Numbered from the stretch's first letter, positions 1 through 8,198 are shown. The stretch: DNA of 64,000 nt from Nitrospira sp. (GCA_030444405.1 JARFPM010000020.1:1-64000); one strand, 5' to 3'. Program-made: numbers and translations. Notes: generated from the letters alone by a model not told the origin.

Positions 1-56
1 GACGGTGAGCTGCAACAACGGCAACGCCGGATCCTTTGCGCTGGAACGTCAATAGC

Positions 57-95
57 AGGATGTTGAACAAGTCCGCCAGCGGCGTTGTTGTCGTA
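57..95 (+). repeat. Partial copy of the 124-bp hairpin repeat
   Basis: About 35 bases match the left end of the repeat found complete at 14106-14229 and 35153-35276: the AGGATG-TTGAA core followed by the GTCCGCCAGCGGCGTT-like stretch. Similarity fades after about position 95 and no right arm follows. The start codon of the next gene lies inside this remnant. Confidence 0.7.
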
Positions 96-1355
96 AGAAT
101 TGCCTGCCTCACGGCAGCACTTTGTCTGCTGTCCACTTCATTCGTTCCACATGATCTCTGGGCGCAAGGCAGTGACGATCTGAAACGCGGGGTGGTGAAG
201 ATCACCGCGCAGGATGAGGGGCAGCAGCCTAAAGTTGGTACAGGAACTCTTGTACGAGTGGATCAGAATGCCGCGTACATCGTCACGGCGGCACATGTGA
301 TTGAGGGAGACCCCAAACCCATCGTGACGTTTTTCCCCAACCCTCAGCAACCGCTCGTGGCTCAGGTGGTCGGGATTCAAGGTGGAGATCAGCATGGGCT
401 TGCGGCGTTGCGTGTAGCCGGGCCGATTCCCGACGGCGTGGTGGCGTTGTCGCTGGATCTGACAACAAAAGTGGTCGGCGGGGAGGCCCTCACGTTCATA
501 GGCTTTCCGCGGACGATGCCTCCTTGGACTGTCTCGACGGGGAGTCTTAGCGGGATGAACGGGCCGACCCTCGCGTTTCAGGCTCTGGTCGAGGAGGGCC
601 ATTCCGGTGGACCACTCTTGCTGAACGGGCAGGTCATCGGCGTTGTAAGCGATGCCAGAGGACGGCTGGGGTATGCCGTACCGGCATCGATTCTTGCTGT
701 CGCTCTCCATGGATGGCGGATTGAGGCGCGTGCGAGCGACTCCATGGCGCCGCCGGAAAAACTCGATGCGGACAGTGTGCCCATGGTGCTGATTCGGTCT
801 GGACGCATCCCGACCAAGATGGTGGAAGTCTATATCGGAGGGAGGGCAGAAGAAGTTCAAGGTCCCGCGCGGTCTGTGTATCTAGCGGACGATCTGTATG
901 TCGAGAAAACGCTGGTCACGAACGCGCGCTATCGCCGATTTGTTGAAACCACCGGCGGAACGCCTCCTCCCGACCTGATGGAGGATGGCGCGTCGCTTGG
1001 TCCCGATGGACCGGTGGAAGGCGTGATGTGGCACGATGCCGTCGCCTACTGCCGATGGGTCCGCAAGAGGCTGCCGACGGAAGATGAGTGGGAGAAGGCG
1101 GCACGTGACACACAGGGGCGGATCTTGAACAACCAGGTGTATGAGTGGACGGCCACTACGTACCAAGAGTCCAGATGGAGTCCCTCGCCGCCGGAGGACC
1201 AGACGCGGAAGGTGCTTCGGGGGAGTCTTCAGGCTCTCGGCATTCAGAACGCTGTTGGCGACCTCGATTATCAGGTCCGCATGTACGCGAGCGCGTACGA
1301 GGGAGCGCCAGCCAGAGGCTTTCGCTGCGTGGAAGATATCAGAAAAGGACAATGA
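60..1355 (+). CDS. Secreted trypsin-like / FGE-sulfatase domain fusion protein
   Basis: ATG 60 gives 431 residues with a signal peptide (hydrophobic core about 14-28, likely cleavage after AQG); an in-frame TTG at 36 would add eight residues. Residues about 40-220 are a trypsin/HtrA-like domain: VTAAHVIEG holds the catalytic His and EEGHSGGPLL the Ser. The usual Asp of the DLAVL motif is replaced, the sequence here reading HGLAALRV, so activity is doubtful. Residues about 245-425 are a formylglycine-generating-enzyme/sulfatase-modifying domain (VYEWT, RGFRCV). Together these suggest a periplasmic protein with a protease-fold sensor and a carbohydrate- or substrate-binding FGE fold. The N-terminus overlaps a repeat remnant. 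Confidence 0.8.
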   Translation: MLNKSASGVVVVRIACLTAALCLLSTSFVPHDLWAQGSDDLKRGVVKITAQDEGQQPKVGTGTLVRVDQNAAYIVTAAHVIEGDPKPIVTFFPNPQQPLVAQVVGIQGGDQHGLAALRVAGPIPDGVVALSLDLTTKVVGGEALTFIGFPRTMPPWTVSTGSLSGMNGPTLAFQALVEEGHSGGPLLLNGQVIGVVSDARGRLGYAVPASILAVALHGWRIEARASDSMAPPEKLDADSVPMVLIRSGRIPTKMVEVYIGGRAEEVQGPARSVYLADDLYVEKTLVTNARYRRFVETTGGTPPPDLMEDGASLGPDGPVEGVMWHDAVAYCRWVRKRLPTEDEWEKAARDTQGRILNNQVYEWTATTYQESRWSPSPPEDQTRKVLRGSLQALGIQNAVGDLDYQVRMYASAYEGAPARGFRCVEDIRKGQ

Positions 1356-1429
1356 GACTCCCCCACCTTGCCCTTCCTCTCAAAGCCCCTTTACAATGCT
1401 TTCGCTATCACGCGTGAAAGGAGGCTCTC

Positions 1430-1780
1430 ATGAGTCTTGCCGATAATAAATGTGTGCCCTGTCGTGGCGGTGTGCCCCCGTTGCCGAATGAGCGCGCTCA
1501 GGCGTTATTGAAGGAACTGGGGCGCGGTTGGTCACTCAATGGGCAAGGACATCTTGAGCGGTTGTATACGTTCAAGGATTTCGCTCAGGCGCTCGCGTTT
1601 GTGAACAAGGTTGGCGCGGTCGCAGAGGCCGAAGGTCATCACCCCGATCTCTATCTCGCCTGGGGCAAGTGCAAGGTTGAGATTTGGACGCACAAGATCG
1701 ACGGCCTAACGGAAAGCGACTTCTATCTAGCAGCTAAGGCCGATCGGGAGTTTGAACCCTATCGATCCGCTGTCAGTTAA
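1430..1780 (+). CDS. phhB: 4a-hydroxytetrahydrobiopterin dehydratase (pterin-4-alpha-carbinolamine dehydratase)
   Basis: This 116-residue protein belongs to the PCD/DCoH family, which dehydrates 4a-hydroxy-tetrahydrobiopterin, the by-product of aromatic amino acid hydroxylases. The family signature is present: EGHHPDLYLAWGKCKVEIWTH followed by GLTESDF, with the active-site His pair in HHP and the His of WTH. The length is normal for the family. AAAGGAGG lies five bases before ATG 1430. No phenylalanine hydroxylase is visible nearby, so its partner is unknown; stand-alone PCD genes are common and may serve other pterin-dependent steps. Confidence 0.93.
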   Translation: MSLADNKCVPCRGGVPPLPNERAQALLKELGRGWSLNGQGHLERLYTFKDFAQALAFVNKVGAVAEAEGHHPDLYLAWGKCKVEIWTHKIDGLTESDFYLAAKADREFEPYRSAVS

Positions 1781-1821
1781 CCACCAACGCAGTTTCCTGC
1801 CATGAACGTACGAGGCGGTAG

Positions 1822-3672
1822 ATGAGCGAAGGAACCCAAATAGCGCTCGTCAACATGCCGTTCAGCTACGCCAAGTATCCGTCGATTCAACTTGGCACGC
1901 TCTCCGCCCTTCTGAAGTCCAACGGAATCCCGGTCGATTGCCACCATTTGAACGTTCGGTTCGCACACCTGATCGGCGTCGAGTTACACGAGAACATTTG
2001 TGAGAAGCGAGGGCTGTTTGGTGAGTGGCTATTCTCTTCACTGCTGTTTGGAGACAACCCGAAACGGGCGGAGTACCCACGAATATTTAAGCCGGTCTTT
2101 GAACAGCTGTCCCAACAGTGCGGCAAACCGATTGGCTACTTCGAGGAGATGGCGACACGCATCGCGCCGCAATTTCTCACCTGGGCCCTCACAGCCATCA
2201 ATTGGGGGCAGTACAAACTGGTCGGCTTTACCTCGACGTTCGATCAAAACGTCGCGAGCCTGACCATGGCCAAGTTGATCAAGGATCTGTACCCAGATGT
2301 GACAATCGTCTTCGGCGGAGCCAACTTCGACGGCGAGATGGGGCTTGAGCACTTCAGAGCGTTTCCCTTCATCGATCATGTCGTGGTTGGGGAGGGGGAA
2401 GAAAGTTTCCTGCCGTTGGTCCGTCAGGTTCTGGCCGATAGGACAGGGGACTATCCGAATGGCGTGACGTACCGGCAGGGCGAGAAGATCATGCTCACGC
2501 CGAATGCGTCGCTTTTTTCAGATTTTGCGAGGACCGGACCGCCAGATTATGGCGACTACTATCACCTGCTTGCGGAACTCGGCCAGACGGCGCAAGGGTT
2601 AGATCGCATACTGCTGTACGAAGGCTCTCGCGGCTGCTGGTGGGGAGAAAAGCATCATTGCACATTCTGTGGACTCAATGCGCAGAGCATGAAGTTCCGA
2701 GCAAAGAAACCTGAGCAGGTATTAAAGGAGATCGCCGACCTCTCACAGCGCTACGATGCCGTGCGATTCCGCCTCGTCGATAACATCATCGACATGGCCT
2801 ATGTCGATGATCTCTTCGGCAAACTGGCGCAGGACCATTGCGACCTGGATGTGTTCATCGAAACCAAGAGTAATCTACAGAAGCGCCAGATCAAGACCTT
2901 GGCTGCCGGCGGGGTGAAATGCATGCAGCCTGGGCTGGAAAGTCTGAGTCTCAATCAGCTGCGCGCCATGGACAAGGGCGCCACGCCGATGCAGAACATC
3001 ATCTGCCTCAAGTGGAGTCTCTACTATCATGTCACGGTGCTGTGGAATATCTTGCTCGGTTTTCCAGGAGAGACCAACGAGGATTACCAGCGGCAACTCG
3101 ACCTGATTCCGTCATTGCTCCACCTGCAGCCGCCGGAAGCCACCGGCAAGTTCTGGCTGCAGCGCTTCAGCCCTTACTTCACGCGGCCGCATGACTATGG
3201 AGTCCGCATCACCGGACCTGGGATGGCGTACGCATATGTGTACGACGCGCGGCAGGTCGATTTGAAGAAGATCGCCTACGACTTCGAGTACGAACTCGAC
3301 CACTGGCCCGTCGATCCACATGTCTATCAAGAGCTGGTCGCCGCGATCGAGGGCTGGCAGCGAATGCATAAGTCCGCAGATCGGCCGTTTCTGTATTATT
3401 CCAAAGCGCCGAACTATGTGACGGTCTACGACGGTAGGAATCCAGGAGCGCCGACGCGTCGACGGTATGAAGGGCTAGCGGCTTTGGTGATCGAAATCTG
3501 TAATGAATCGGCCAAGATTGCTGACCAGATCCGAGTAGCGGTAGCGGACCGAGCTGATTGCAGCGATGTGATCCTCTTGCCAGTTTTAAACGATCTCACG
3601 GCCCAACGTGTCTTGTACGAAGAACGGGGAAAATACTTTACATTAGCCATCCCTGAGAACCCGTATTTGTGA
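1822..3672 (+). CDS. RiPP maturation radical SAM C-methyltransferase (B12-binding)
   Basis: The 616-residue protein has an N-terminal cobalamin-binding-like domain (about 1-240; VFGGANFDGEMG is in the B12 loop region) and a radical SAM domain. The [4Fe-4S] cluster motif is C272-x7-C280-x2-C283 in the context RGCWWGEKHHCTFCGLN. The CWWG...CTFCGLN form is characteristic of the family annotated RiPP maturation radical SAM protein 1, which methylates unactivated carbons of ribosomal peptides. It starts at ATG 1822, 41 bases after phhB. No leader-type precursor peptide, ABC exporter or protease was recognised around it, so the substrate is unknown. Confidence 0.85.
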   Translation: MSEGTQIALVNMPFSYAKYPSIQLGTLSALLKSNGIPVDCHHLNVRFAHLIGVELHENICEKRGLFGEWLFSSLLFGDNPKRAEYPRIFKPVFEQLSQQCGKPIGYFEEMATRIAPQFLTWALTAINWGQYKLVGFTSTFDQNVASLTMAKLIKDLYPDVTIVFGGANFDGEMGLEHFRAFPFIDHVVVGEGEESFLPLVRQVLADRTGDYPNGVTYRQGEKIMLTPNASLFSDFARTGPPDYGDYYHLLAELGQTAQGLDRILLYEGSRGCWWGEKHHCTFCGLNAQSMKFRAKKPEQVLKEIADLSQRYDAVRFRLVDNIIDMAYVDDLFGKLAQDHCDLDVFIETKSNLQKRQIKTLAAGGVKCMQPGLESLSLNQLRAMDKGATPMQNIICLKWSLYYHVTVLWNILLGFPGETNEDYQRQLDLIPSLLHLQPPEATGKFWLQRFSPYFTRPHDYGVRITGPGMAYAYVYDARQVDLKKIAYDFEYELDHWPVDPHVYQELVAAIEGWQRMHKSADRPFLYYSKAPNYVTVYDGRNPGAPTRRRYEGLAALVIEICNESAKIADQIRVAVADRADCSDVILLPVLNDLTAQRVLYEERGKYFTLAIPENPYL

Positions 3673-3685
3673 TTCTTTTCCCCTC

Positions 3686-4018
3686 CTACATCGACAGCTT
3701 CTCGGCCACGTTTCGCATCTGCACGCCATGAATCAGCGACGCACCGCCGCGGATCGCACAGGCGACGTGGACGGCCTCGGTCATTTCCTCAACGTTTGAG
3801 CCTTTCTCCAGCGACGCCTGCGTGTAGGCGTCGATGCAATAGGGACATTGCACGGCATGGGCGACTGCGAGCGCAATGAGTGCCTTTTCACGCTCTGTCA
3901 GCGCACCCTCGGCAAACACCGCGTCGTAGTAGCCCATGAACTTCTCCCAGAGGGCTTTGTTGCCTTTTCCGATGTCTGAAAACTTGCCCAAATCATGCGA
4001 ATGGTAATATGAGTCCAT
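3686..4018 (-). CDS. Carboxymuconolactone decarboxylase (AhpD-like) family protein
   Basis: A 110-residue protein from ATG 4018, chosen because GGGAGGT lies just upstream; ATG 4036 is less likely. The CMD fold is evident (EREKALIALAVAHAVQCPYCIDAYTQASLEKG). The redox motif C-x2-C is kept, but the His that follows it in AhpD (CxxCxxxH) is Tyr here. Proteins of this subgroup are often labelled arsenosugar-biosynthesis peroxidase-like, yet no arsenosugar genes are visible. It converges with the radical SAM gene, with 13 bases between the stops. Its likely role is a small thiol peroxidase or redox protein. Confidence 0.8.
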   Translation of the reverse strand: MDSYYHSHDLGKFSDIGKGNKALWEKFMGYYDAVFAEGALTEREKALIALAVAHAVQCPYCIDAYTQASLEKGSNVEEMTEAVHVACAIRGGASLIHGVQMRNVAEKLSM

Positions 4019-4098
4019 AGAGACCTCCCATGTCATTTCAAAGGGGAATCATAGAGGAGAGAAGGGACAATAAACCCAAAACGGAAACAGGAAGACGG

Positions 4099-4380
4099 TC
4101 AGGCATTGCCCGGGGGCATGGGGTCGGCCTCTGACAGGGATTTGGAAAAGCGATTACCGACGATGTCGGTGGCCTTCGCCATGAGATCCATCACTTCTTG
4201 CCATTCATTGGGCAGCAGGTCTTGCTTCAACTGCGGATGGATCGCCCATTGGGCCTCGACCTGTGTTCCTCTGCGGCTGACCAGCACGCGGAGCAATTCC
4301 TCCTCCCAGGTCGGGTCGGCGGGATTATCGTTGGACGTCGACTTGTTCGGTTGGTCAGAAGGAGGGACGGCGCGTGCCAT
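4099..4380 (-). CDS. Hypothetical acidic small protein
   Basis: The 93-residue protein is not recognised. ATG 4380 has AGGAG five bases upstream; an in-frame GTG at 4386 is possible. The first 25 residues are polar and rich in Pro, Asn and Asp (probably disordered). The rest looks helical (WEEELLRVLV, LLPNEWQEVMDLMAKATDIVG). There is no signal peptide or transmembrane segment. It lies between the CMD gene and the inositol-phosphatase gene on the same strand, with 80 and 59 base gaps, so co-transcription is possible. It does not resemble known RiPP leader families. Confidence 0.7.
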   Translation of the reverse strand: MARAVPPSDQPNKSTSNDNPADPTWEEELLRVLVSRRGTQVEAQWAIHPQLKQDLLPNEWQEVMDLMAKATDIVGNRFSKSLSEADPMPPGNA

Positions 4381-4439
4381 AGTCACTCCTCAGTGTAAAT
4401 CATTCACACGACATACTGTATTCGCGATCATCTTATATA

Positions 4440-5264
4440 TCAAGTGGTCTCTTGGTTGAGGACTGCGAGCATGGGCTCATGGATCTGTCCATTGCTTGCC
4501 ACGAGTTCCTGCCCATAAATGGAAAGATCTTTTCCGCTGAAATCGGTCAGCCGCCCGCCGGCCTCTCGCACGATCACCGACCCGGCCGCCATATCCCATG
4601 GATTGAGCCGGACTTCCCAGAACCCATCGAAGCGCCCTGCCGCCACATAGCAGAGATCCAATGCTGCGGACCCCGTTCTCCTGAGTCCCTGGGCCTTGAG
4701 GGCAAATTTGACGAAATGATCGAGGTTATTGCGCGGCGTTTCTCTGATGTCGTAAGCAAAACCCGTCACCAACAGGCTGCTGTCGAGGGTCATCGTGTCG
4801 GACACATGGATGGGGCGGCCGTTCAACCGTGCACCTCGATGTTCAATGGCCGTGAACAGTTCATTCCGTGTGGGATCGAAGATCGCGCCAAGCACACAGC
4901 GCCCCTCGTACTCCAGGCCGATGGAGACGCAGTAGGCTGGATAGCCATGCGCAAAATTGGTTGTCCCATCCAGTGGATCGATGATCCACAGATAGGGCGA
5001 TTGCGCCTCTTCGAGACGACCCCGCTCTTCGGCCAAAAACCGGTGGGTTGGGAAATGAGTCTTGATACGATCGATGACGCATTGCTCGGCGGCACGGTCT
5101 GCGTCAGTGACCAAATTGATGGGGTTCTTATACTCGATGTGGAAACCGGCTCCAGCATATGTAAGCAGTAGGGCACCGGCTTCCTGGCTGGCGGTAACCG
5201 CTGCTTCGAGGAGAGCATCACGCGAGATTGGTTCGTCAGAAAGGGGCACGTCTGATTGTAGCAT
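4440..5264 (-). CDS. suhB: Inositol monophosphatase family protein
   Basis: A 274-residue Mg-dependent phosphatase of the IMPase/SuhB family, hydrolysing inositol-1-phosphate or related sugar phosphates in the cytoplasm. Metal-binding motifs are complete: AEERG, WIIDPLDGTTNFAHGYP and the C-terminal WDMAAGSVIVREAGG. The length is normal. ATG 5264 has no strong ribosome binding site. A second member of the same superfamily, of the CysQ type, lies at 59845-60675. The exact substrate cannot be told from sequence. Confidence 0.88.
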   Translation of the reverse strand: MLQSDVPLSDEPISRDALLEAAVTASQEAGALLLTYAGAGFHIEYKNPINLVTDADRAAEQCVIDRIKTHFPTHRFLAEERGRLEEAQSPYLWIIDPLDGTTNFAHGYPAYCVSIGLEYEGRCVLGAIFDPTRNELFTAIEHRGARLNGRPIHVSDTMTLDSSLLVTGFAYDIRETPRNNLDHFVKFALKAQGLRRTGSAALDLCYVAAGRFDGFWEVRLNPWDMAAGSVIVREAGGRLTDFSGKDLSIYGQELVASNGQIHEPMLAVLNQETT

Positions 5265-5395
5265 GGCCGAACTATCGAATTGAGGAAATCATGGGCCTTG
5301 TATCAGTACAAGGCTTGTCAACATGACCTATAAAAGTATTACTTGCGCGCAACAAGACATAGTTAGAATGAAATACATGATTCCAATAATAAATC

Positions 5396-5424
5396 TTGAC
5401 AGAGTTTACAAGCAATGCTACAAT
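5396..5424 (+). promoter_or_regulatory. Strong sigma-70-type promoter for the HARE-HTH gene
   Basis: TTGACA at 5396-5401 and TACAAT at 5419-5424 are separated by exactly 17 bases. The -35 is perfect and the -10 differs from TATAAT at one position. Transcription would begin near 5431, which rules out the in-frame ATG at 5415 as a start for the following gene. Confidence 0.75.
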
Positions 5425-5450
5425 GCAAGCATGCTTCTTGTGGGGCGATT

Positions 5451-5808
5451 GTGGAAGAATTATCAGATATTCTCGTCGGGCTGGAACAGCGAATCAACGC
5501 CTACAAAAGCCGGTTCCAGGACTTGGAGAAGAAGCGCCGCCGGCTCGATGACGAGATCGCGACTATTAAGAAATACCTCGAACTTGCAGAAAAGCGTCCC
5601 TCAAGCAGCCTATGAAATCCTCCGTGAATCGAATCGCTCGATGCACGCGAAAGAACTGGTGCAGCGCTTAATCGAAGGTGGGTTGCAGATCAAAGGGAAG
5701 ACGCCGCTCACGTCGATTGCGACGTCGCTCAAACGTGACAAACGCTTCAGAAAAGTCGGTCCTAATACGTTCGAAGCCTTGGATGATATGCTGATTCAAG
5801 CCGTGTAA
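5451..5808 (+). pseudogene. Coiled-coil / HARE-HTH protein, apparently frameshifted
   Basis: From GTG 5451 one frame encodes a 54-residue coiled coil (EELSDILVGLEQRINAYKSR onward, rich in Lys, Arg and Glu) and stops at 5615. Another frame carries a HARE-HTH winged-helix domain from about 5594 (VPQAAYEILRESNRSMHAKEL, then KTPLTSIATSLKRDKRF) to the stop at 5808. The frames meet at GCAGAAAAGCG near 5588, where removing one A joins them into a protein of about 118 residues. This could be a true frameshift, a sequencing or assembly indel, programmed shifting, or two overlapping genes with the second starting near ATG 5641. HARE-HTH domains are DNA-associated; the specific role is unknown. Confidence 0.6.
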
Positions 5809-5856
5809 CGGTTAGTCGACGGGCTTAACTCGACAGTGAGAAGGGGGGTGAGACTC

Positions 5857-5895
5857 TTGGCAACGAAGAAGGCAGCGAAGAAGAAGAAGAAGTAA
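5857..5895 (+). CDS. Possible 12-residue lysine-rich peptide
   Basis: TTG 5857 opens MATKKAAKKKKK and is preceded by AAGGGGGGTGA, a near-ideal ribosome binding site, eight bases away. It lies 48 bases after the HARE-HTH stop in the same frame, directly before a perfect hairpin. It could be a real micropeptide or the eroded end of a lysine-rich tail. The evidence is weak. Confidence 0.25.
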   Translation: MATKKAAKKKKK

Positions 5896-5912
5896 TCCCC
5901 GCCATGACTGAT

Positions 5913-5944
5913 ACGCCGGGGGTAAGGCCACTTACCCCCGGCGT
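5913..5944. terminator. Perfect 14-bp hairpin between convergent genes
   Basis: ACGCCGGGGGTAAG at 5913-5926 pairs without mismatch with 5931-5944 around a GCCA loop. It sits between the HARE-HTH region and the convergent lpxC. There is no T-run on either side, so it is either a bidirectional hairpin terminator of low T content or a transcript-stabilising structure. Confidence 0.6.
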
Positions 5945-6030
5945 ACCAAACTGCGATGTCCTGGAATGATAAGAACGTCCTATCTAAAGAACGGCCATCA
6001 GCCGAATCCCAAGAACGCCCAACTAGGAGA

Positions 6031-6960
6031 CTAAGAAGCCTGAAGTGCAACGGCCGGCTGAAGGTGAAGCGCATGTACTGCCGATCGCTTCCCTTCTCCT
6101 GAGGACTCTGCATTCAAAATCACCCACTTCTCCGGCTGGGTCAAGATCTGCTGGACCAACCGAGTGTGGAGTGCATGTCCCGACCGTTCTGCGACAATAT
6201 GACCGATAAAGGGCATTCCCAGAAGAGAGAAGTCACCGATCAGATCGAGCACCTTGTGGCGGACAAACTCGTCGCCGAATCGGAGGCCGGAATCATTGAC
6301 GACCCCGTCATCCGACAGCACAATGGTGTTGTCCAGGGTCCCGCCTTTGCCGAGCCCTCGAGCCCACAATGCTTGGACTTCGTACAGAAACCCGAATGTC
6401 CTGGCCTCGGCAATCTCATTCTCAAACGCGCTGGCGGAGCAATCATATGCATAGGTCTGTGTCTTGATCAAAGGATGCTCATAGTGAATGGAGTACGTAA
6501 TCCTCGGAGTGGAGGAAGGTTCGATCCGAACACGCTTCGATCCCTCGATCACTTCAATCGGCGCCATAATTTTAAGAAACGGCTGCTTCCGCTCCTGGGG
6601 GACGATGCCGACGGATTGAATCAGTCTGACAAACGGCGCGGCGCTTCCATCCATGACCGGCACCTCGCTTGCCGATACGTCTATGAAAACATTGTCGACA
6701 TGAAGACCGGACAGCGCCGATAGCAAATGCTCAATGGTCTGAACTTGGAACCCATTGCCGCAGATGGCGGTGCACAATTCGGTTGGGACTCGGTGTTCAA
6801 TGGAGGCGGAAAGATACGTATCAACGTCCGTCTTACGATTGACAAAAACCACGCCGGTGTCAGGCGGAGCGGGCCGCAGCGTAATCGACGCCGACTGGCC
6901 GGAGTGCAGTCCCACACCAGAACAGGTTACTGCCGATGCCAAAGTTTGTTGATTACGCAC
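6031..6960 (-). CDS. lpxC: UDP-3-O-acyl-N-acetylglucosamine deacetylase
   Basis: This 309-residue zinc deacetylase performs the committed step of lipid A synthesis in the cytoplasm. Zinc-ligand and catalytic motifs are present: TIEHLLSAL, the HKVLDLIGD pair (His and Asp), and the GHIVAERSGHALH catalytic His. The substrate-channel segments and normal length fit LpxC. The start is GTG 6960 with GGGAGG four bases upstream. The last 25 residues (EGKRSAVHALHLQPAVALQAS) extend slightly beyond the typical end. It is not in a division-cell-wall cluster here. Confidence 0.95.
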   Translation of the reverse strand: MRNQQTLASAVTCSGVGLHSGQSASITLRPAPPDTGVVFVNRKTDVDTYLSASIEHRVPTELCTAICGNGFQVQTIEHLLSALSGLHVDNVFIDVSASEVPVMDGSAAPFVRLIQSVGIVPQERKQPFLKIMAPIEVIEGSKRVRIEPSSTPRITYSIHYEHPLIKTQTYAYDCSASAFENEIAEARTFGFLYEVQALWARGLGKGGTLDNTIVLSDDGVVNDSGLRFGDEFVRHKVLDLIGDFSLLGMPFIGHIVAERSGHALHTRLVQQILTQPEKWVILNAESSGEGKRSAVHALHLQPAVALQAS

Positions 6961-7537
6961 AAGTCCTCCCTCATAGAGACAAATGCTTAAAACACAGGTT
7001 TGCGCATCATACTGCTGAGCAATTCGTGTGCCTAAACAAAATAGTTACAAGTAGTTGTTATTTCAATTAAATATAGTAAAAATTAAAAAATATAACTGTA
7101 TCCTAAAAAGCACAACTGTGTTTTTCTAGGAAGAGTAACCCGCGTTATTCATCATGGTTCGTGGCGGGCCTTCCTGCCAAACCGAGCTTGCTCATGCCGC
7201 CACGTTCGATCACATCGCGGCGGAGAGGTTCTTAGCCTTCGAGCTTGTACGCGGATCTGTCGAAGTAGCAACTCCGCGATTGCAGCAGAACCGTTCATGA
7301 ATAATGCACGCCAAGGCACGAAAATGAAGTTAGTCTAACCAGAAAGGAGGCGGACTATCGAAAAAACTTTACCCTATCATGCGAGATATATCGAGGCAAG
7401 ACCAAAAGATGGAGACAGTAGTGGTTCTACTCTCTCGGGTACTCCTGCGTAGCGATCGTGTGGAAAGATTTTCGCTCAACGTCGAAAAAGTTACTGCTGA
7501 AGGAGGGGGCAGCCAAAATAGCTACAACTATCTCCTC
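6961..7537. other. Intergenic region with an AT-rich block and inverted-repeat element
   Basis: The segment at about 7030-7130 is clearly more AT-rich than its surroundings, with runs such as AATTAAATATAG and AAAAATTAAAAAATATAA. It probably holds the lpxC promoter region or foreign DNA. The 166-bp element at 7142-7307 follows. From 7308 to 7537 I see no supported gene; an open frame at 7379-7576 lacks a well-placed ribosome binding site. Confidence 0.6.
7142..7307. repeat. 166-bp element bounded by imperfect terminal inverted repeats
   Basis: GCGTTATTCATCATGGTTC at the left end is matched by the reverse complement of the right end (GCATTATTCATGAACGGTTC). A nested stem CGTGGCGG (7160-7167) / CCGCCACG (7197-7204) lies inside. 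No open reading frame fits. It resembles a MITE or a large palindromic intergenic repeat; no target-site duplication is obvious. Confidence 0.65.
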
Positions 7538-7897
7538 TCACGCCGCATCACTTTGTGGTTTGGCTTCGTCCTTTAACGTTCCGAACCTTGATTCATACTC
7601 GGTCACTACACGAGTGAGCACGGCAGCCAACCGTTTTGCCGCGAAGGGATTCAGCACGATACGGTTCGTCAGCTGGACTTGGATGTTCGCCTGCCCCCGC
7701 TCCCATACATTATTCACGCCGAAAGCCAGCACCACTTCTTCGCGAGTCGAAGACACATTACACACATTCGCGTACGAACTCTGAAGGTTCGAGACGTCGA
7801 ACTGGACTGTCGGAGCAGCATTCGTCGGCCGAGTCGACTGAGAAGGGTTTGCTGAAGGCAAGCCCGTTGTATTCCCTGTAGGTCCCGTCTCCTTCAT
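7538..7897 (-). CDS. DUF3467 family protein
   Basis: A 119-residue protein from ATG 7897, which has AAGGAG six bases upstream. The first 40 residues are low-complexity and rich in Ser, Thr, Pro and Asn. Residues about 43-112 are a DUF3467 domain (FDVSNLQSSYANVCNVSSTREEVVLAFG, then LTNRIVLNPFAAKRLAAVL). DUF3467 proteins are small cytoplasmic proteins of unknown function. There is no signal peptide. It stands alone between two long intergenic stretches. Confidence 0.75.
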   Translation of the reverse strand: MKETGPTGNTTGLPSANPSQSTRPTNAAPTVQFDVSNLQSSYANVCNVSSTREEVVLAFGVNNVWERGQANIQVQLTNRIVLNPFAAKRLAAVLTRVVTEYESRFGTLKDEAKPQSDAA

Positions 7898-8198
7898 AGA
7901 AATCTCCTTGGGGTGGATGAACCTGTCGGCGACCGAAAGAGATGCATCTTCTCTCTGTCCTGAGCAAGTTACCAAGAAATATGACAGCCAAAAAGCAAAA
8001 ACAGGCTTTGTGCGATCGTGCCTATTGCCATCAGGCTCGTGACGTTATCACACGATGAAACCTGCATAAAGTCTGCGGCGTGACCCTATTGCACCATGCT
8101 GATGCAGATACGTATCAAAAGCGGAAAAGTGATGACAAACCAGGGAAATTGAGTACGTTCGTACGAGAGCACACAAATATCCTGCCTGTTCAACCGAT
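7898..8198. other. Intergenic region upstream of the export operon
   Basis: About 300 bases between divergent genes (DUF3467 and the TolC-like gene), so promoters for both must lie here. I see no convincing consensus promoter, repeat or small gene. Confidence 0.5.

Noticed and set aside
7379-7576. 65-codon open frame after the 166-bp element
   Set aside because: The nearest AAAGGAGG is about 30 bases too far upstream, and the frame overlaps the end of the DUF3467 gene on the other strand.
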